Below, one piece after another: positions 26,601 through 38,800 of a stretch of 64,000 nucleotides of DNA. A model generated the notes under the pieces. It did no database searches. It had not been told where the DNA came from and was given only the letters and a program-made list of their open reading frames with translations. The position numbers and the translations under genes are program-made. Position 1 is the first letter of the stretch. Every line of letters begins with the position of its first letter. Source of the DNA: Dallia pectoralis (lineage: Eukaryota; Chordata; Actinopteri; Esociformes; Umbridae); NCBI GenBank assembly GCA_029465975.1, contig CM055754.1, positions 3,991,068-4,055,067 on the forward strand. Reading direction: 5' to 3'.

Positions 26601-29300
26601 CACGACACATGTTCGGGCGCTTGGATATTGTTTATTTACTGAGCTAAACTGCTCACTTCTTGTTCTCATGGACAATTTAAATGGAACTGACCCCAACCAT
26701 GTTTTGCTCAAGAGAAAATGTCAAGCCTCATTGAAGAAGATGCTGGCGTAGCATGTGGCTTCAGATCTCTCAGATCTCTCTTAGCAAACACATCCACATT
26801 AGAGGGACGAGGGCCAAAATGCAGGTACAAGTTAGGCTCGAACAGGCAGCTCTCATCAGCTCCACTTCAGCCCCGGAGTCATCGAATCAGCCAGTCCCGG
26901 GGCCCCTATTTGTCGAGAGAGGCCCTCGCTATGCCTGAAATAAACATGTGTTTTCCAAGCAAACATGCCCGCATTAACACAATATGGGTCCGATATGGGT
27001 TAAAACATCGGAGACACTTAATTCTCCCCACATTCGTCCGACACGCCTCTGCTCCGCTGTTCCCTCCGAGGCCTGAGGCAAGACGCATTTTGCCGTGAAC
27101 GAGCACGTCATGATAAGCACTTGTAACATTGTGTCTGTAAGGTGATGTTGTCACTATTGTCACGCGTGTAAATGTTACCTCAGAGTCCCAGGTTTCTTAA
27201 ATGTGCACTTGACTGTCCAGTTTCTTTTTTTCAGCAACGTTTGAAACTTTTAACTGAACTTCTATATGCATGCAACTTTCTCGCTCTGTGGGATTAGAGT
27301 GAATCTCTCCCAAGAGCGGCATCAGACGGCTATATCGCCCTCCTATACTGAAACGATTTGATAGAACATTCTGGAATAACAATAATCTATAGGTGAAAAT
27401 AAAAAAACATTTACATGGACTGTCACAAAATTACTTCAAACGATTTATGTACTTGGAGAGATCTAAGATGTTTGGTGTTATTCCCTTTTAAGGTTAAAGA
27501 AATTAGATAAAGTAGGCAGAAATTAATGAGACACAGTACAGACGGCGTAAATCTGAAAGAAGATATGCCTGGCTGGCTAATGAAAAGCTATGTAAAGGTC
27601 CTGTCTTTGTCTACAGTCCAGCTGGATTCTGTCTTCTTCTTCTATTAGCTCACATGAGTAAACTCTGAACTTCACAATCAAATAATTCCCCTAGCTGCTT
27701 AATTCTTCATCCCATATCATTTATCATTTAAATTGCTGGCCATTGCTTAAATGTTAAGATGGTTTTCCAGTCTGCACACGCTCTGTTGAGCAACCAACTA
27801 ACTTCCAGGAACTGTGCATGTTTTTAGAAGGGAAGTTGCACCTTCCTAGCGTTCAAGTCAGAAAGAACACCAGCTGGTTGATTGCTTGTCCACACTTCAC
27901 AAGGAATAAATGTATATTTACCAACACTAAATTACATATTTAAAATACTAATTATAAACGATGGCCTTTCAAGAAACATGGCTGCTTGAATAGTTTGAGA
28001 TGTTTTGTGTCAAGTTCAAGGTTTCCTCGAACACTTTTGTGACAGGTATTTCCTGTGTGGGTTTTTGCAGGGAGTCTGGGCAGATGTGTGAAGGAAGTGC
28101 AGAAAAGTAACCACACATAAACACATCATTTAAATGAAGTTGCAGTTCCAAAGGTAAATCCACTTAGAGCTCAGATATTTTTTGTTCCCTGGTTCCATCG
28201 ACGCAATACAATGTATATGCTAAAATATTGGTTACCTTGCGGGGAAATGTGTCTTTCATCCAATCATATACAATCCTAAAGTACTTTCGACAAGCTGAGG
28301 GAAAGATCTCCTTAACATCCACCTGACGAAGGTTCCAGTTGTTCTAGAATTGCTATTGTCCTAATACTTACGAACCAATTTCAGCACCCAGTTAACAGTT
28401 TCAATAGGTAACTCCTGAAACATGATGAAATTACAGCTTTTTAACAATGGCATGTAAGACATTTCTCTGCAGCAATTTTATGACAGCTTAAAGCCCAAAG
28501 CGGTGTTAATGTGCGCTCTACTCTGCCCTCCTCTCTCACGCAGAGACGTATAAAATGCAGTCTAACAATGCAGCATTTCTCTAATGGTGTTCTGAAAAAG
28601 CACAACATATTTATCATACAAAAGATAGTCTGTGTCAGGGATATTCTGCTCGGTTAAATCTCCACGGATGTCAAAGCCTTCATGGACATTGGCATACTGC
28701 ATATGGGTAACGCTATATATCATATTGAAGTGAGTTTTAACCAGAAACAGTAGCACCTTTCCTCTTCTTCTCTAGCAAGTGCACTCAATAAGTAGGTGGA
28801 ATGTATTCCTGTGATTAAAGGATCTTGTGCGTAGATCGATCTGTCATTTGTTAGTCCGCTACAGAATAAAACATAACGCCAAGGCCGTTATTTGACATAG
28901 TTTCATTCCAAATCGCTCGCCGCACAAGACACATTTTGATTGGGGTCATTGAAAGTCTTCACCGTGTCGTGAGGAAGACAGATCACACTGGCGCTCTTCA
29001 CTCACTTCTTAAAAAATAAAACAAAGTCAAACATCGTCCTGAGCAAACGAGCGTCATTTCTAACTGCGTGGCGGGGTCCCAAACGGCCTCCCCATACCTG
29101 TGTAGCCCACTCGTACATGGCCAGAGGCCCTGGGGAGAAGTGTGCGATTTGGGACAAACGGTCTGTAAGCGTAGAACATGTGTGGTCTTCTTCACACAAT
29201 GACTTTTGCGTGACCTGAAATGTGGACGATGTTGAGTTTCCCTTTAAACACAGATTAGTGTGAACAAGCACACGTGTCCCGGGCTGTATATCTGATCACA
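17643..29300. other. gene desert, non-coding
   Basis: About 11.6 kb without a supported exon. The stretches 23380-23470 and 27580-27760 contain clustered ATTA, TTTGCAT and AAATAATT motifs and may be regulatory. The region 21460-21660 is moderately GC-rich. A short AC run lies near 26340-26420, and an 18-bp tandem duplication (TTAAAATGTGACCTG type) at about 18350-18380. No transposon was recognised. Confidence 0.4.
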
Positions 29301-30229
29301 TCTGGTCCAGATAAAGACCTTTCCTGTTCCCCCGCTCCTCTCCGACCCTGATCCCAGCGGTGCCAGCCGCCGCACGGCTCTCTCCCTATCTCTCTCTCCC
29401 CTCCGTCACTCGCTCGCTCACTCTTCAAGTGAGAGCTCCGCGCGGCCGGCAGGTTGACACGTGGGCACGGTCAGGGTGCTGCTGTACGACGAGTGAACGG
29501 GGAGAACGTGGACACTGAGACGGCCATTGTGCGACTCTGTGCTTGGCGAGTACATCCGGGTTTGGGGAGTTCGGAGCGGGCGGGTGGGTGGTTGGGTCAG
29601 AATTGCACGTCGGGGGAGAGAAAACAAGTGCAACGCAATACTGTCTGTGTTCGAATGTGTGATTGTGAGTGATCGGGAAAGGCTGTAGAGCAAACCAACG
29701 TCTCTGTGTTGATACAGGGACCAAGTCACGAGAGTGTCGACTGACGTCGGCTCGACATCAGAGCAGTGTGCAGAGAAGAGACACACTCCGTGGCGTTGTG
29801 TTACAGCACAGGATGAACACGCACGCACACACACGCACACGCACGCGCTCACGTGCACGCGTAAACAGGGGCCTACCGACAGAGCAGGAAAATGCATGCG
29901 CTCCCACTCCTCACCGTATGGGTCCTGAGATCACCGTGGCGTCGGAGGCTATTTGTCGGAGCCTATTTGTATTCCAGTCCAACCAGCACAAGTCGCCGGG
30001 CTACCAGGCTACCGGGAGGCCACGCGTGCTGTACAGGCCTGTTGTTCCCTATCTTTCCCTTCGCTCGTTTCCGACGAGTCGCCAATCATGGAAGCAGCAC
30101 AACGCCGTAAGTGTGGGGGGCTGCCAGCTGCCACGAGGGGTAAGAGCAGGTTGCCATGGCAGCCGCAGTCAGAGAAGAGCTGTAGATTGGCAGGAAAAAG
30201 CGTGTCAATTGCCCTGTTGCAGCACGAGA
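29301..30229. other. GC-rich, CpG-containing region
   Basis: CpG-rich sequence with an alternating CACGCACAC segment at about 29818-29860. Frames on both strands (for example 29669-30382 plus) are open mainly because of base composition and show no recognisable domain. It could be a CpG island with a non-coding transcript. Confidence 0.35.
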
Positions 30230-30231
30230 GT

Positions 30232-30265
<34 letters not shown>

Positions 30266-30280
30266 GAGAGAGAGAGTGAG

Positions 30281-30312
<32 letters not shown>

Positions 30313-30313
30313 G
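30230..30313. repeat. GA microsatellite
   Basis: GA dinucleotides interrupted by a short run of A at about 30281-30290. Simple polypurine sequence. Confidence 0.9.
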
Positions 30314-31179
30314 GCCTCTTCCTCGCCTGGCACTCCATGCAGCCTAGAGTCTTTGCTGTCTAAGATGCCCCTTGCTGTTTAATAATATCAATTTACTGCT
30401 CACAGATTGATCTAAAAATGTGGAGTCGAAAGTGAGGAAAAAAACACTCTACGAACATACCTCTTTCTCTTTCTCCCAACTTCTCACAACAAATGTAACT
30501 GCTGCAATTTATGCACAAAGGCAGTCTGGTCTCAAATATAAATGTTAGAGGATGTGGGCACTAGCATCGCCAACACTTAAAATGTTGCTGGGAGGGGTGG
30601 AGAAACTTTGCAGAGCTCAGTTTGAAAACAAGATGAGCAGCCTGGAAGTAAACATCTCAGTGTTGTAGGTAAGGATAATTGATATTAATACGTCAGGCAC
30701 TGTGACATATATAGGCTAGCTAATACGCACAATGTAGGTAACGCACCTATTACAGATGACATGATACAGATTAATTCCAGCTGTGAAATGAAGTCAAACC
30801 TAAAGAAGAACTCCTTTTTAGCATTAGGCTTCATTTGTGTCTGCGATAGTGCACCCAAATAACATAAACAGAAAAAATATTAATGGTGATGATTTAAATG
30901 CAATTGTAGTGGAGGATTTAGAATGAATTAATTTCGAAATATCACAATAATAATGCCCGTTATGTATCACATTAATCAACATGCATCAACAGTCTGTCCA
31001 TTATCTCCAGTGCAATAGAGCAAAAAATGTAGTGCAAATCAGGCAATGACAATATCCCCATTTCTGTGTTTGCCTAATAATAAGTGACTTTTTGGGTAGA
31101 CATTTGTTTCTCAGACTATTTATGTAATAATGATAGATGCACCGTGGGATTTAAATCCATTGTGAGCAATATGCGTTTA

Positions 31180-31440
31180 AAATTGAAGCCAAGAGTAGAA
31201 AATCTGGTGCTGAAATTGTGGAGCTCAAATAACAGACCTGTCCCTATTGGAGGATAACAACGGAAATGTCCCTATTCCCCCAGCAATCATTCTGGACCTT
31301 TCCACCTGATAAACAAAGCTGGGTGGTTTTTATTTGTGTGCAGACAAGTGGAGCTTATTGGCTGTACACCTCGTCTCTGTCTGGACACTCCTGCCTGAAA
31401 CTGTGAATTTGCTGTCATCAGTCTAATCAGGACGGCATTG
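31180..31440. promoter_or_regulatory. candidate conserved non-coding element
   Basis: Sequence of balanced composition with factor-like motifs, including GATAAACAAAGC (forkhead-type ATAAACA) at about 31309-31320, TTATTTGTGTG just after it, CACCTG, and CAATCATT. It stands out from AT-rich surroundings. The forkhead sites would allow autoregulation by the foxg1 product 15 kb away, which is inference only. Confidence 0.25.
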
Positions 31441-32358
31441 ATTTTACTCCGAGGCTGACTAACAGCTTGCTGACTGCGCTGTTGCTTGCTTCCGTTGACC
31501 AGTGTCCGCTGTCACCACACAGCCGCGCTCTGCGCACACACTTGCGGGCACTCCCAACAGAAATAACGCAAAAAAAAATAAACCATTAATTCGAAAACCC
31601 CTTATTTTTCTTAGGTCATTTAAAGCAGGCACATCTGTAAACAAATGAATTCATGGTGTTCTTGGGTTGCTTTATCCTTCGCTATGATCGCACGGAGATG
31701 ATCAATGAGGGAAAGGTTTCGGTGATGGGTGTGTGGAGACCATGTGAATGGGGGGCTGGTGAATGAGGAGGGAGAATTATAGCCGGGCGCTGGCTCGGCT
31801 TTGTGATGAAGAATTGATCCGGTGTAAAAGCCCTGTGAGAGGCTCCTAGGACTTCCACAAGCCAGAGACCTGCCAGCGCTCAGCAGGGCTGCTGTTTGTT
31901 TGTTCAACTCCCACCATTCCAAGTAGATAATTGGTCTGTGAAATTGGCGGACGGGTCACCCCGGGTTTCGTGTTCAGCTCAGCTGGCGGGGAGAGGAGGG
32001 TCTACATGTCTTTTTTATTTTCACAAATCTCCGAAACCTTCACAGCGAGACCACGAACCCTAAAAAAAAGCGTTTTTCTGTTGTCGCGTTTCCAGGTGAT
32101 GGTACCTGGGGAGCATGGGAGATGGAGGCGAGGCCATAAAAGCTCATTACTGACAGGGGAAGTTACATTGGGAGCTGTGCTGAAGGACTGGCAGACATGA
32201 CAACAGTGGCAAGGTCTAATGTGTTGCACTAGGGTATTGGGGGAAAACAGCAAATGTCATCCCATGTGAATTTGATCACTCTCTACAACATGTTTGGCAG
32301 TTTTAAATCAGCTACTAGTTGCAGTGTGTTGCAGTTGGTGGTCTCACTCTTAGACTTA

Positions 32359-32646
32359 CAATCTGCTTAGACCACACCTCCAGGACTTTATTATCTGCTT
32401 AGACCACACATCCAGGCTTTTACAATCTGATTAGACCACACCTCCAGGCCTTTATTATCTGCTTAGACCACACCTCCAGACCTTTATTATCTGCTTAGAC
32501 TACACCTCCAGGCCTTTACAATCTGCTTAGATCACACCTCCAGGCCTTTACAATCTGCTTAGACCACACCTCCAGGCCTTTACAATCTGCTTAGACCACA
32601 CCTCCAGGCCTTTACAATCTGCTTAGACTACATCTCCAGACCGTTA
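32359..32646. repeat. minisatellite, 32-bp unit, 9 copies
   Basis: Nine tandem copies of exactly 32 bp (288 bp) beginning CAATCTGCTTAGACCACACC and ending TCCAGGCCTTTA. Some units start TTATCTG instead of CAATCTG, and the right-hand units are the most uniform. Confidence 0.95.
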
Positions 32647-33140
32647 CTATCTTCAACCACATTATTGATCTAATGTACTAGTTATTTTGCATGTATAAAA
32701 ACCCATGTGTGGTTTTCAAATTTGGTCAGAGGTTTAAACAATTTGCAATACTGTTGAAATTGTTAAAAATTGAAAAAAGTACAATATACATTACAATATA
32801 AAAGACAGAAAACATATTCATTGCCCACTGAGAATGTTCATTTTGACAATATAAAAACACAAATAATACTATCAAATGCACAGATGTAATTTAAATGTCA
32901 TGTTACAATATATATTTGGCATATTTGTAAACTAAAAAGTATTTCTTTATTTTTCTGCAAATCCAACACTTTTTTCATATCCATTTCTTCATTGAAAAGA
33001 CATAGAGAATATTCAGATTGAACCAGATTTGGTCAGTATTTGCCCAGTGGAAGGTATTTCCTTTGCACCAACTGAAAAAAATAAAATATAATAAATATGA
33101 ATATTTTTTCAGCGAAAGTTACACCATTTAGACCTTTGGA

Positions 33141-33403
33141 ACCATTTACACCATTTACACCATTTACACCATTTACACCATTTACACCACTTACACCACT
33201 TACACCATTTACACCACTTACACCACTTACACCATTTACACCATTTACACCATTTACACCATTTACACCACTTACACCATTTGCACCATTTGCACCATTT
33301 ACACCATTTGCACCATTTACACCATTTACACAATTTGCACCATTTACACCAATTGCAGCATTTACACAATTTACACCATTTACACCATTTGCACCATTTT
33401 TAC
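33141..33403. repeat. minisatellite, 9-bp unit, about 29 copies
   Basis: Tandem copies of CATTTACAC with variants CACTTACAC and CATTTGCAC. The 9-bp unit gives open frames on both strands (TPF/TPL on plus; GVN and KWC on minus). No start context, splice signal or known protein supports translation. Confidence 0.95.
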
Positions 33404-33537
33404 CAATCAAAATTGTACAAAAATGCCAATGTGTGAAATAGTGACACAATGAGCAGTGAAAACAGATGCATTTACCCATGTTTTATTTTTAGGTTCACAA
33501 AATGTTGAAGGAGTTTCTTACCTGGAAAAAATACATT

Positions 33538-33640
33538 TTAACAGATCCACCTGGATCTTAAGTCAGAATCAGTATACTGGCGTCAAATTAACAGATCCAT
33601 CTGGATCTTAAGTCAGAATCAGTACTGGCATAGACTCAAC
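33538..33640. repeat. two-copy tandem duplication, about 49 bp
   Basis: AACAGATCCACCTGGATCTT followed by AAGTCAGAATCAGTA is repeated once with small differences, and a decayed third start (AACAGATCTATC) follows. The third tandem array within 1.3 kb. Confidence 0.8.
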
Positions 33641-36600
33641 AGATCTATCATTGAACTCAGCATAAGAAAATAAAAACACAATTCATTATCGGATATTTTA
33701 GTCCCAGTTTTTCCCTGCAGTGTGATGATTCATGTTTGGATAGGCCTCAGTTCAAATCCCTCACGGATGGATCCCAGGGGCTGAGAACTGTTGAGCACAC
33801 AGAAGAGCCTGTTTAGAGCAGCAGTCTCCGTTCTGTCAGCAAACTTGAGAAAATGTTGGGGAAACACAGCAAGTAGCCCAGGAGCAAAGACTCCTGGTGG
33901 TTACATCACCATCTAAAAACAATAGAAGAGGCTGTCACAGGCAGAGTGTGGCTGAAGCTCTGAGTGCATCTTGGTATCATTAATAACAAGCAGAAATGCT
34001 GACATCCAGGAAGTTACATTTGTCACAAGCTCATGTGTCGGCACTGATGTGTAATTATTAATCTAATGATTATACTTTAGATAATTGTGTTGCAAAAAAA
34101 AGGATTTTAATTAAGACCAAAAGAACCAAGAAAATATGTCTAGAGCGCATATTTCATTATGTATCCATGTTCCTATGAATATGGATGTCAATGGCACCGA
34201 AGGAATACGCATGCGCATTTGCCGAAACTTATACAGAAGTAGTAAGAAATTGCTATATTCAAGCAAAGCATCTCAATTTCGTAAAACGCTTCTTTTGTTT
34301 TCCTTTTTACCGACCGCAATTTAATCAAACTGTGACTTCGTGCCCGACTATTTGCAAATTATATAACACCTCTTAAACATAAAGGCAAAACATTTCGCAA
34401 ACAATTTACATGGACCTTGATTACAACAGTAAACATTCCCAGCATGGGTGAACAACACATCATGGGGCGAATAACGACTACTGCTGCTCCCACTGCTAGA
34501 AAAGGCTGGGATGAAGACAATAAACACATCGGCAGGACTCGCGTTTGGCTTTGATCTAAATACTATTGTCAGAGACAAAACACACATCATTTGATTGTTC
34601 CATGGAAGCATGGTAAACAGAATCAGGTGAGGATGACGACAATATGGTGTTTTGTAGAGGTTCGACCAAATGTGTAAGTCAAAATTGCAAAAATATAGTT
34701 ATTGGGTCCATATAGCTTGTTCATAATATATTTTATACGTTTAGAGCGTTTAGAGCTTATATACCTTTAGAGCTTATATTATATACTTATATATATAAAT
34801 ATATATATAAAATATATATATAAAAGTATGCTCTCACAAAACAGCAATAACAAAAACTATTTGATAGAAAGCATTTCAACGGGAGCATGGGTGAGGTCAA
34901 CAGTGGCTGAATAAACCTGTTGATCTACTACCTTGATACTATTTTTTTGGTAACATAATGCATGTCTATGATACCTTCAAGGTCCTTGTGCGCGAATTTG
35001 ACAACGGAAACAGAATTGCACATCAGTGCTTTAAAAAAACACAGTTCTCCCAGTAATGCAGACCTAGTTAAGAACTATAGCTTGATTGACAGGGGACAAG
35101 GGAGCATTAAAACAATGCTCATGGGATATGCTTTTGTTATGCACAGCACCACTACACTATTGACATAGATGAAAAACATACTATCCAAATAAAGAATACA
35201 GACTAACATTCAAACTGCATACTGATGACGTGCAAAGCTGCTATCCATTTGGCAGAAAGTAATACAATGTCCTTAACATATATCTGGATAATGGGTATAG
35301 CAGCAGAAGATTTGTTAGCATATTGCCTAAACATCTCTCTCCATAATGAATTGTCTTAGTAGGACAGGATCCCAATCCCCCGCCTAAAATTGTTTTAAAG
35401 ATTTCAAGACAATTTTTCTGCAACATTTGCCAAAGTTGGTCGAAATGCTTTTGATAGCTATTCCGTGAGTAAATCATTTTGAATATGATTGCAACAACGT
35501 TGAATGAGGAACCCAAATATCCATTGTTTTATTAATAATAGCTCAGGCTATATAGGTAAATATGGGCATATGAATCATTGATGGGAAGCAATATTCACAC
35601 TGTGGATTTTTAAGCATGAAGTCCAGGCAGAGATTTAAACATTCGCCCGACAACACTCAATGTCTTTTTTTAATCAGTGTGTGTGAATGTTCTAAGCCTA
35701 TCCAATGGTTTTTAGAAGAACTTGGTGGGGTTCTGTTTATTTTGATTGTAATCTTGACCAACTCTCCAGTGCCGTGCAGTGTTGAGTATAGCAAAGTTAA
35801 GAACATGCATTAAACTCTAGAATGAACTCTAAATACACCAGATGAAAACACCATGGATGGTGCATGGATCAACCTGTGGAACGCAAAGCCAGCAAACTGG
35901 CCTCAGCACAACATAACAAAGGCCATAATATGATACGGACACAACATTACTTGAAAATACAGATGATATTATTGTATTAGATTTAAACAAACATTCATTT
36001 AAAAATTGTGTCCCTTTCTCTTTTTTAGTAGTCCAAAATGTGTGATTTAGAGCAGATTTTGGGGCATTTTTTTCAATCGCATCGCCGTAGAATCCAGTTC
36101 TTAATGTCGATGATGATTTGTTTTAGAAATTATTGTTGCGGCACGTTTGTTAGGAAACATTTACCAGATTTTTTACCCCAAAAATTTTCCAATAAATGTT
36201 AAGAGATCCAGAGCTATCCAATCTAAGTAATGACCTAAATGTGGGTGTACATGAATGAAATCGTTCACAACCAAATCCAACAATCTTGAACATTTTTTCA
36301 AAAACAATGGATGGGTATGTTGCAGTCAGAGATTAGCAAATTTGGTAATCTCATAAAGTTGTTGGTCCTGAATAATATACTCTGGGATGTAAATAAAAAA
36401 TACCTACATAGATTTGGATACATGTTCTACCAGATTATCTTTCAATTTCATTTAAAATTGTATAGAACGTTGCGTTGAGCAGGAGGACAAAAATAAATGA
36501 TAAAATTCGAGCTTTTTGGTTAAAATAGAATGTTTATTAGTGCGTGTATTTATTAGCGATTTATTATTGACATTTATTTTCGAAATAACAACTATATCCC

Positions 36601-38559
36601 GTGTACAGAAATCCAGGCACAGGACAGGCAGTGATGGAAACTAGTCAGAGAGTCACGGGTATACTTTTGGAGCGCCAGGGGCTCGGGTCAAAAACGGGGC
36701 ACCTCAAACACCCCTGTTTCCACATGCCCTCTGCACAGCTCACCATTATAGGAGCACATATGCCATGCTCTTTCATCAGCCACACAGGATGACTCTAAAC
36801 CGTATTCCAAGACTGACCCTCGCCATTGGCGCTAATAAGTTCCATGGCATATCAACTTTACGGATTTGTTATTCTGGCTTATAGACCACTAGAGCACGCA
36901 ATACTGAAAACTGTTCTCACGCATGTAGCTTAGGGTGGCCGTGCAACATGTTAGCGGACCAAGACAAGTTTGCGTGACAGGTTTCAAGGCCTATACTTGT
37001 AGATGTCCTGCAAGTGCAACGGTTGTCATATGCAGAAATATAACATTTGGAAGGTGTATTGATTCTTACAACCGAGTGAGGAATTCTGCATATGACATGT
37101 GTCTCTTGGGAATAAAGTGCAAAGAATTTATAGGCTACGTTTTCAAATTGGAAATATATTTCAGCTGCCATGTGTGACTGTAGCTATTTGATATCAATAA
37201 ACGCACAATTAATTCAATTTAAATGTTTCACTCAAGGCAACGAGGTCTTTGAGTTTGATTGTTTATTAATGTTTTTAGTATTTCCTCACGGTTAATTCAC
37301 TATAAGACCACAGGGTTGGCAAGCACAGCATTCAGATAGGCAATTATTTCATTGTTTGTTTGGCTCTTGTATTACGTTATTGTGTTCAACAGTTTTTGAT
37401 TAAAAATATTTTTGATGGGTCGGAAACGCAATAGCCATGCTTTATGAAACGTCACTGGTCGTGTATTGGTTAATTAGAATTACATTCAGAACATCCATAA
37501 CACCACAAAACACACAGTGTAACACAAAACTAAAATAACTTGCATAAATGGTCAAATTGCAAAAGTGCTGAAGGCAAAGAATGAGGGGACCTGCATTCGA
37601 GGATCTACACCTACACACTACTATTGGGATAGAAGTGCCAGGGTATATCACACTTCAAAACGAATGTTGATATTAAACCAGCAGTCCAATGGGAAGGATG
37701 ACAGACAATAAACATACTTTTAGTGGATCCAATTTATGAAACATTAACGGTGGTGGAATTTCGTAATAATTCGTTTTATTCTAAACTATGGACACTGTTG
37801 TCCGCTGAATGCACATGTTTGTACACCGTGTGGTTAGAAATATAACCAAGAGTAGCCTAATTTTTTTCTCGCATCACTGTGAGTGGGTGAGGCCGGAGAG
37901 AGCAGAGAGAGAGAGAGTAGAGAGAGAGCAGAGAGAGAGAGAGTAGAGAGGGGTGGTCTTGACTTTCAACCACCGGAGCTCCACATGAGATGGATGTTGG
38001 TGTAGGCCTACAACACCGTGTTTATGTACTCCCAAAAGTGTATCAAAGCTCAGATCCATGGAAATAAAAGAAAAGTAAAACAAAACAAGCATTAGACTGC
38101 ATAAAATAAAGTATGGACAAGGCAAACAGGTGAGTCTTTGTTTAGGTGGTTGAGGTAGATCGATATCTCGGCTTGCAAGCCCGGAATCCTGCCCGTTTTC
38201 CTCCAGCACTCTCCAGATCAGCTTACGGCTTGTAGACAGACTGTCGCCTACACCTCACTGACAGACAACCTGCCTCACCTCCAAAAGACAGAATAAAAAA
38301 TATATCTTTATTCCTGGGTAAAAGGAAAAGTGGATGAGGAGCCATAAGAACTGAGTTCAACGTTTTAAGAAAAAAACATGTAGCCTATTACTTCAGACAA
38401 AAGCAAACCAATGTGTTGGTTTGCGGCTTTTCATCACGCCCTCAAGAAGACGCAAATACACGCAACAAACGAGAATATTAGGCACTGAAAATATATATAG
38501 ACGCAATATTAATAATCGTATGTTATATTACAAAATCTGACAACAAAGTGCAATCGCTA

Positions 38560-38800
38560 CACACTCAGAAACACATATTTGAAAACAATTGTTCTATGCT
38601 ATTGGTGTGCATAGGACAACCATATTCAGAACACATGGGTTCTAGGTAGAACCGTATATAGGATGTCATGTAGAACCCGCTGTAGAATGAGCGCATAGAC
38701 CGACGAATGTACAATCTGTGATCAAAGTGTTCTAACCAATTAATTATTCTAAAGAGTTCTCTTTCAGAGGACGCATAATCGTTTTTTGTCAGAGAATGTA
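38560..38800. mobile_element. possible decayed MITE with GGTTCTA/TAGAACC motifs
   Basis: Contains CACACTCAGAAA near the left side and GGGTTCTAGGTAGAACC, GTAGAACCC and GTTCTAACC inside. This resembles, from memory, short fish elements built of repeated GGTTCTA/TAGAACC steps. Termini and target duplication could not be defined. Confidence 0.3.

Noticed and set aside
29669..30382. 237-codon plus-strand frame in the CpG-rich region
   Set aside because: Composition-driven and ends in a GA microsatellite; no known domain; an overlapping frame of similar quality lies on the other strand.
33033..33479. 148-codon Gly-Val-Asn frame resembling a collagen-like or ice-binding repeat
   Set aside because: It is the 9-bp minisatellite read in one of several open frames; no signal peptide or exon structure.
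34777..34825. TA-rich palindromic stretch as an origin or attachment site
   Set aside because: Simple TA microsatellite; such runs are common in fish DNA and nothing else supports a special role.
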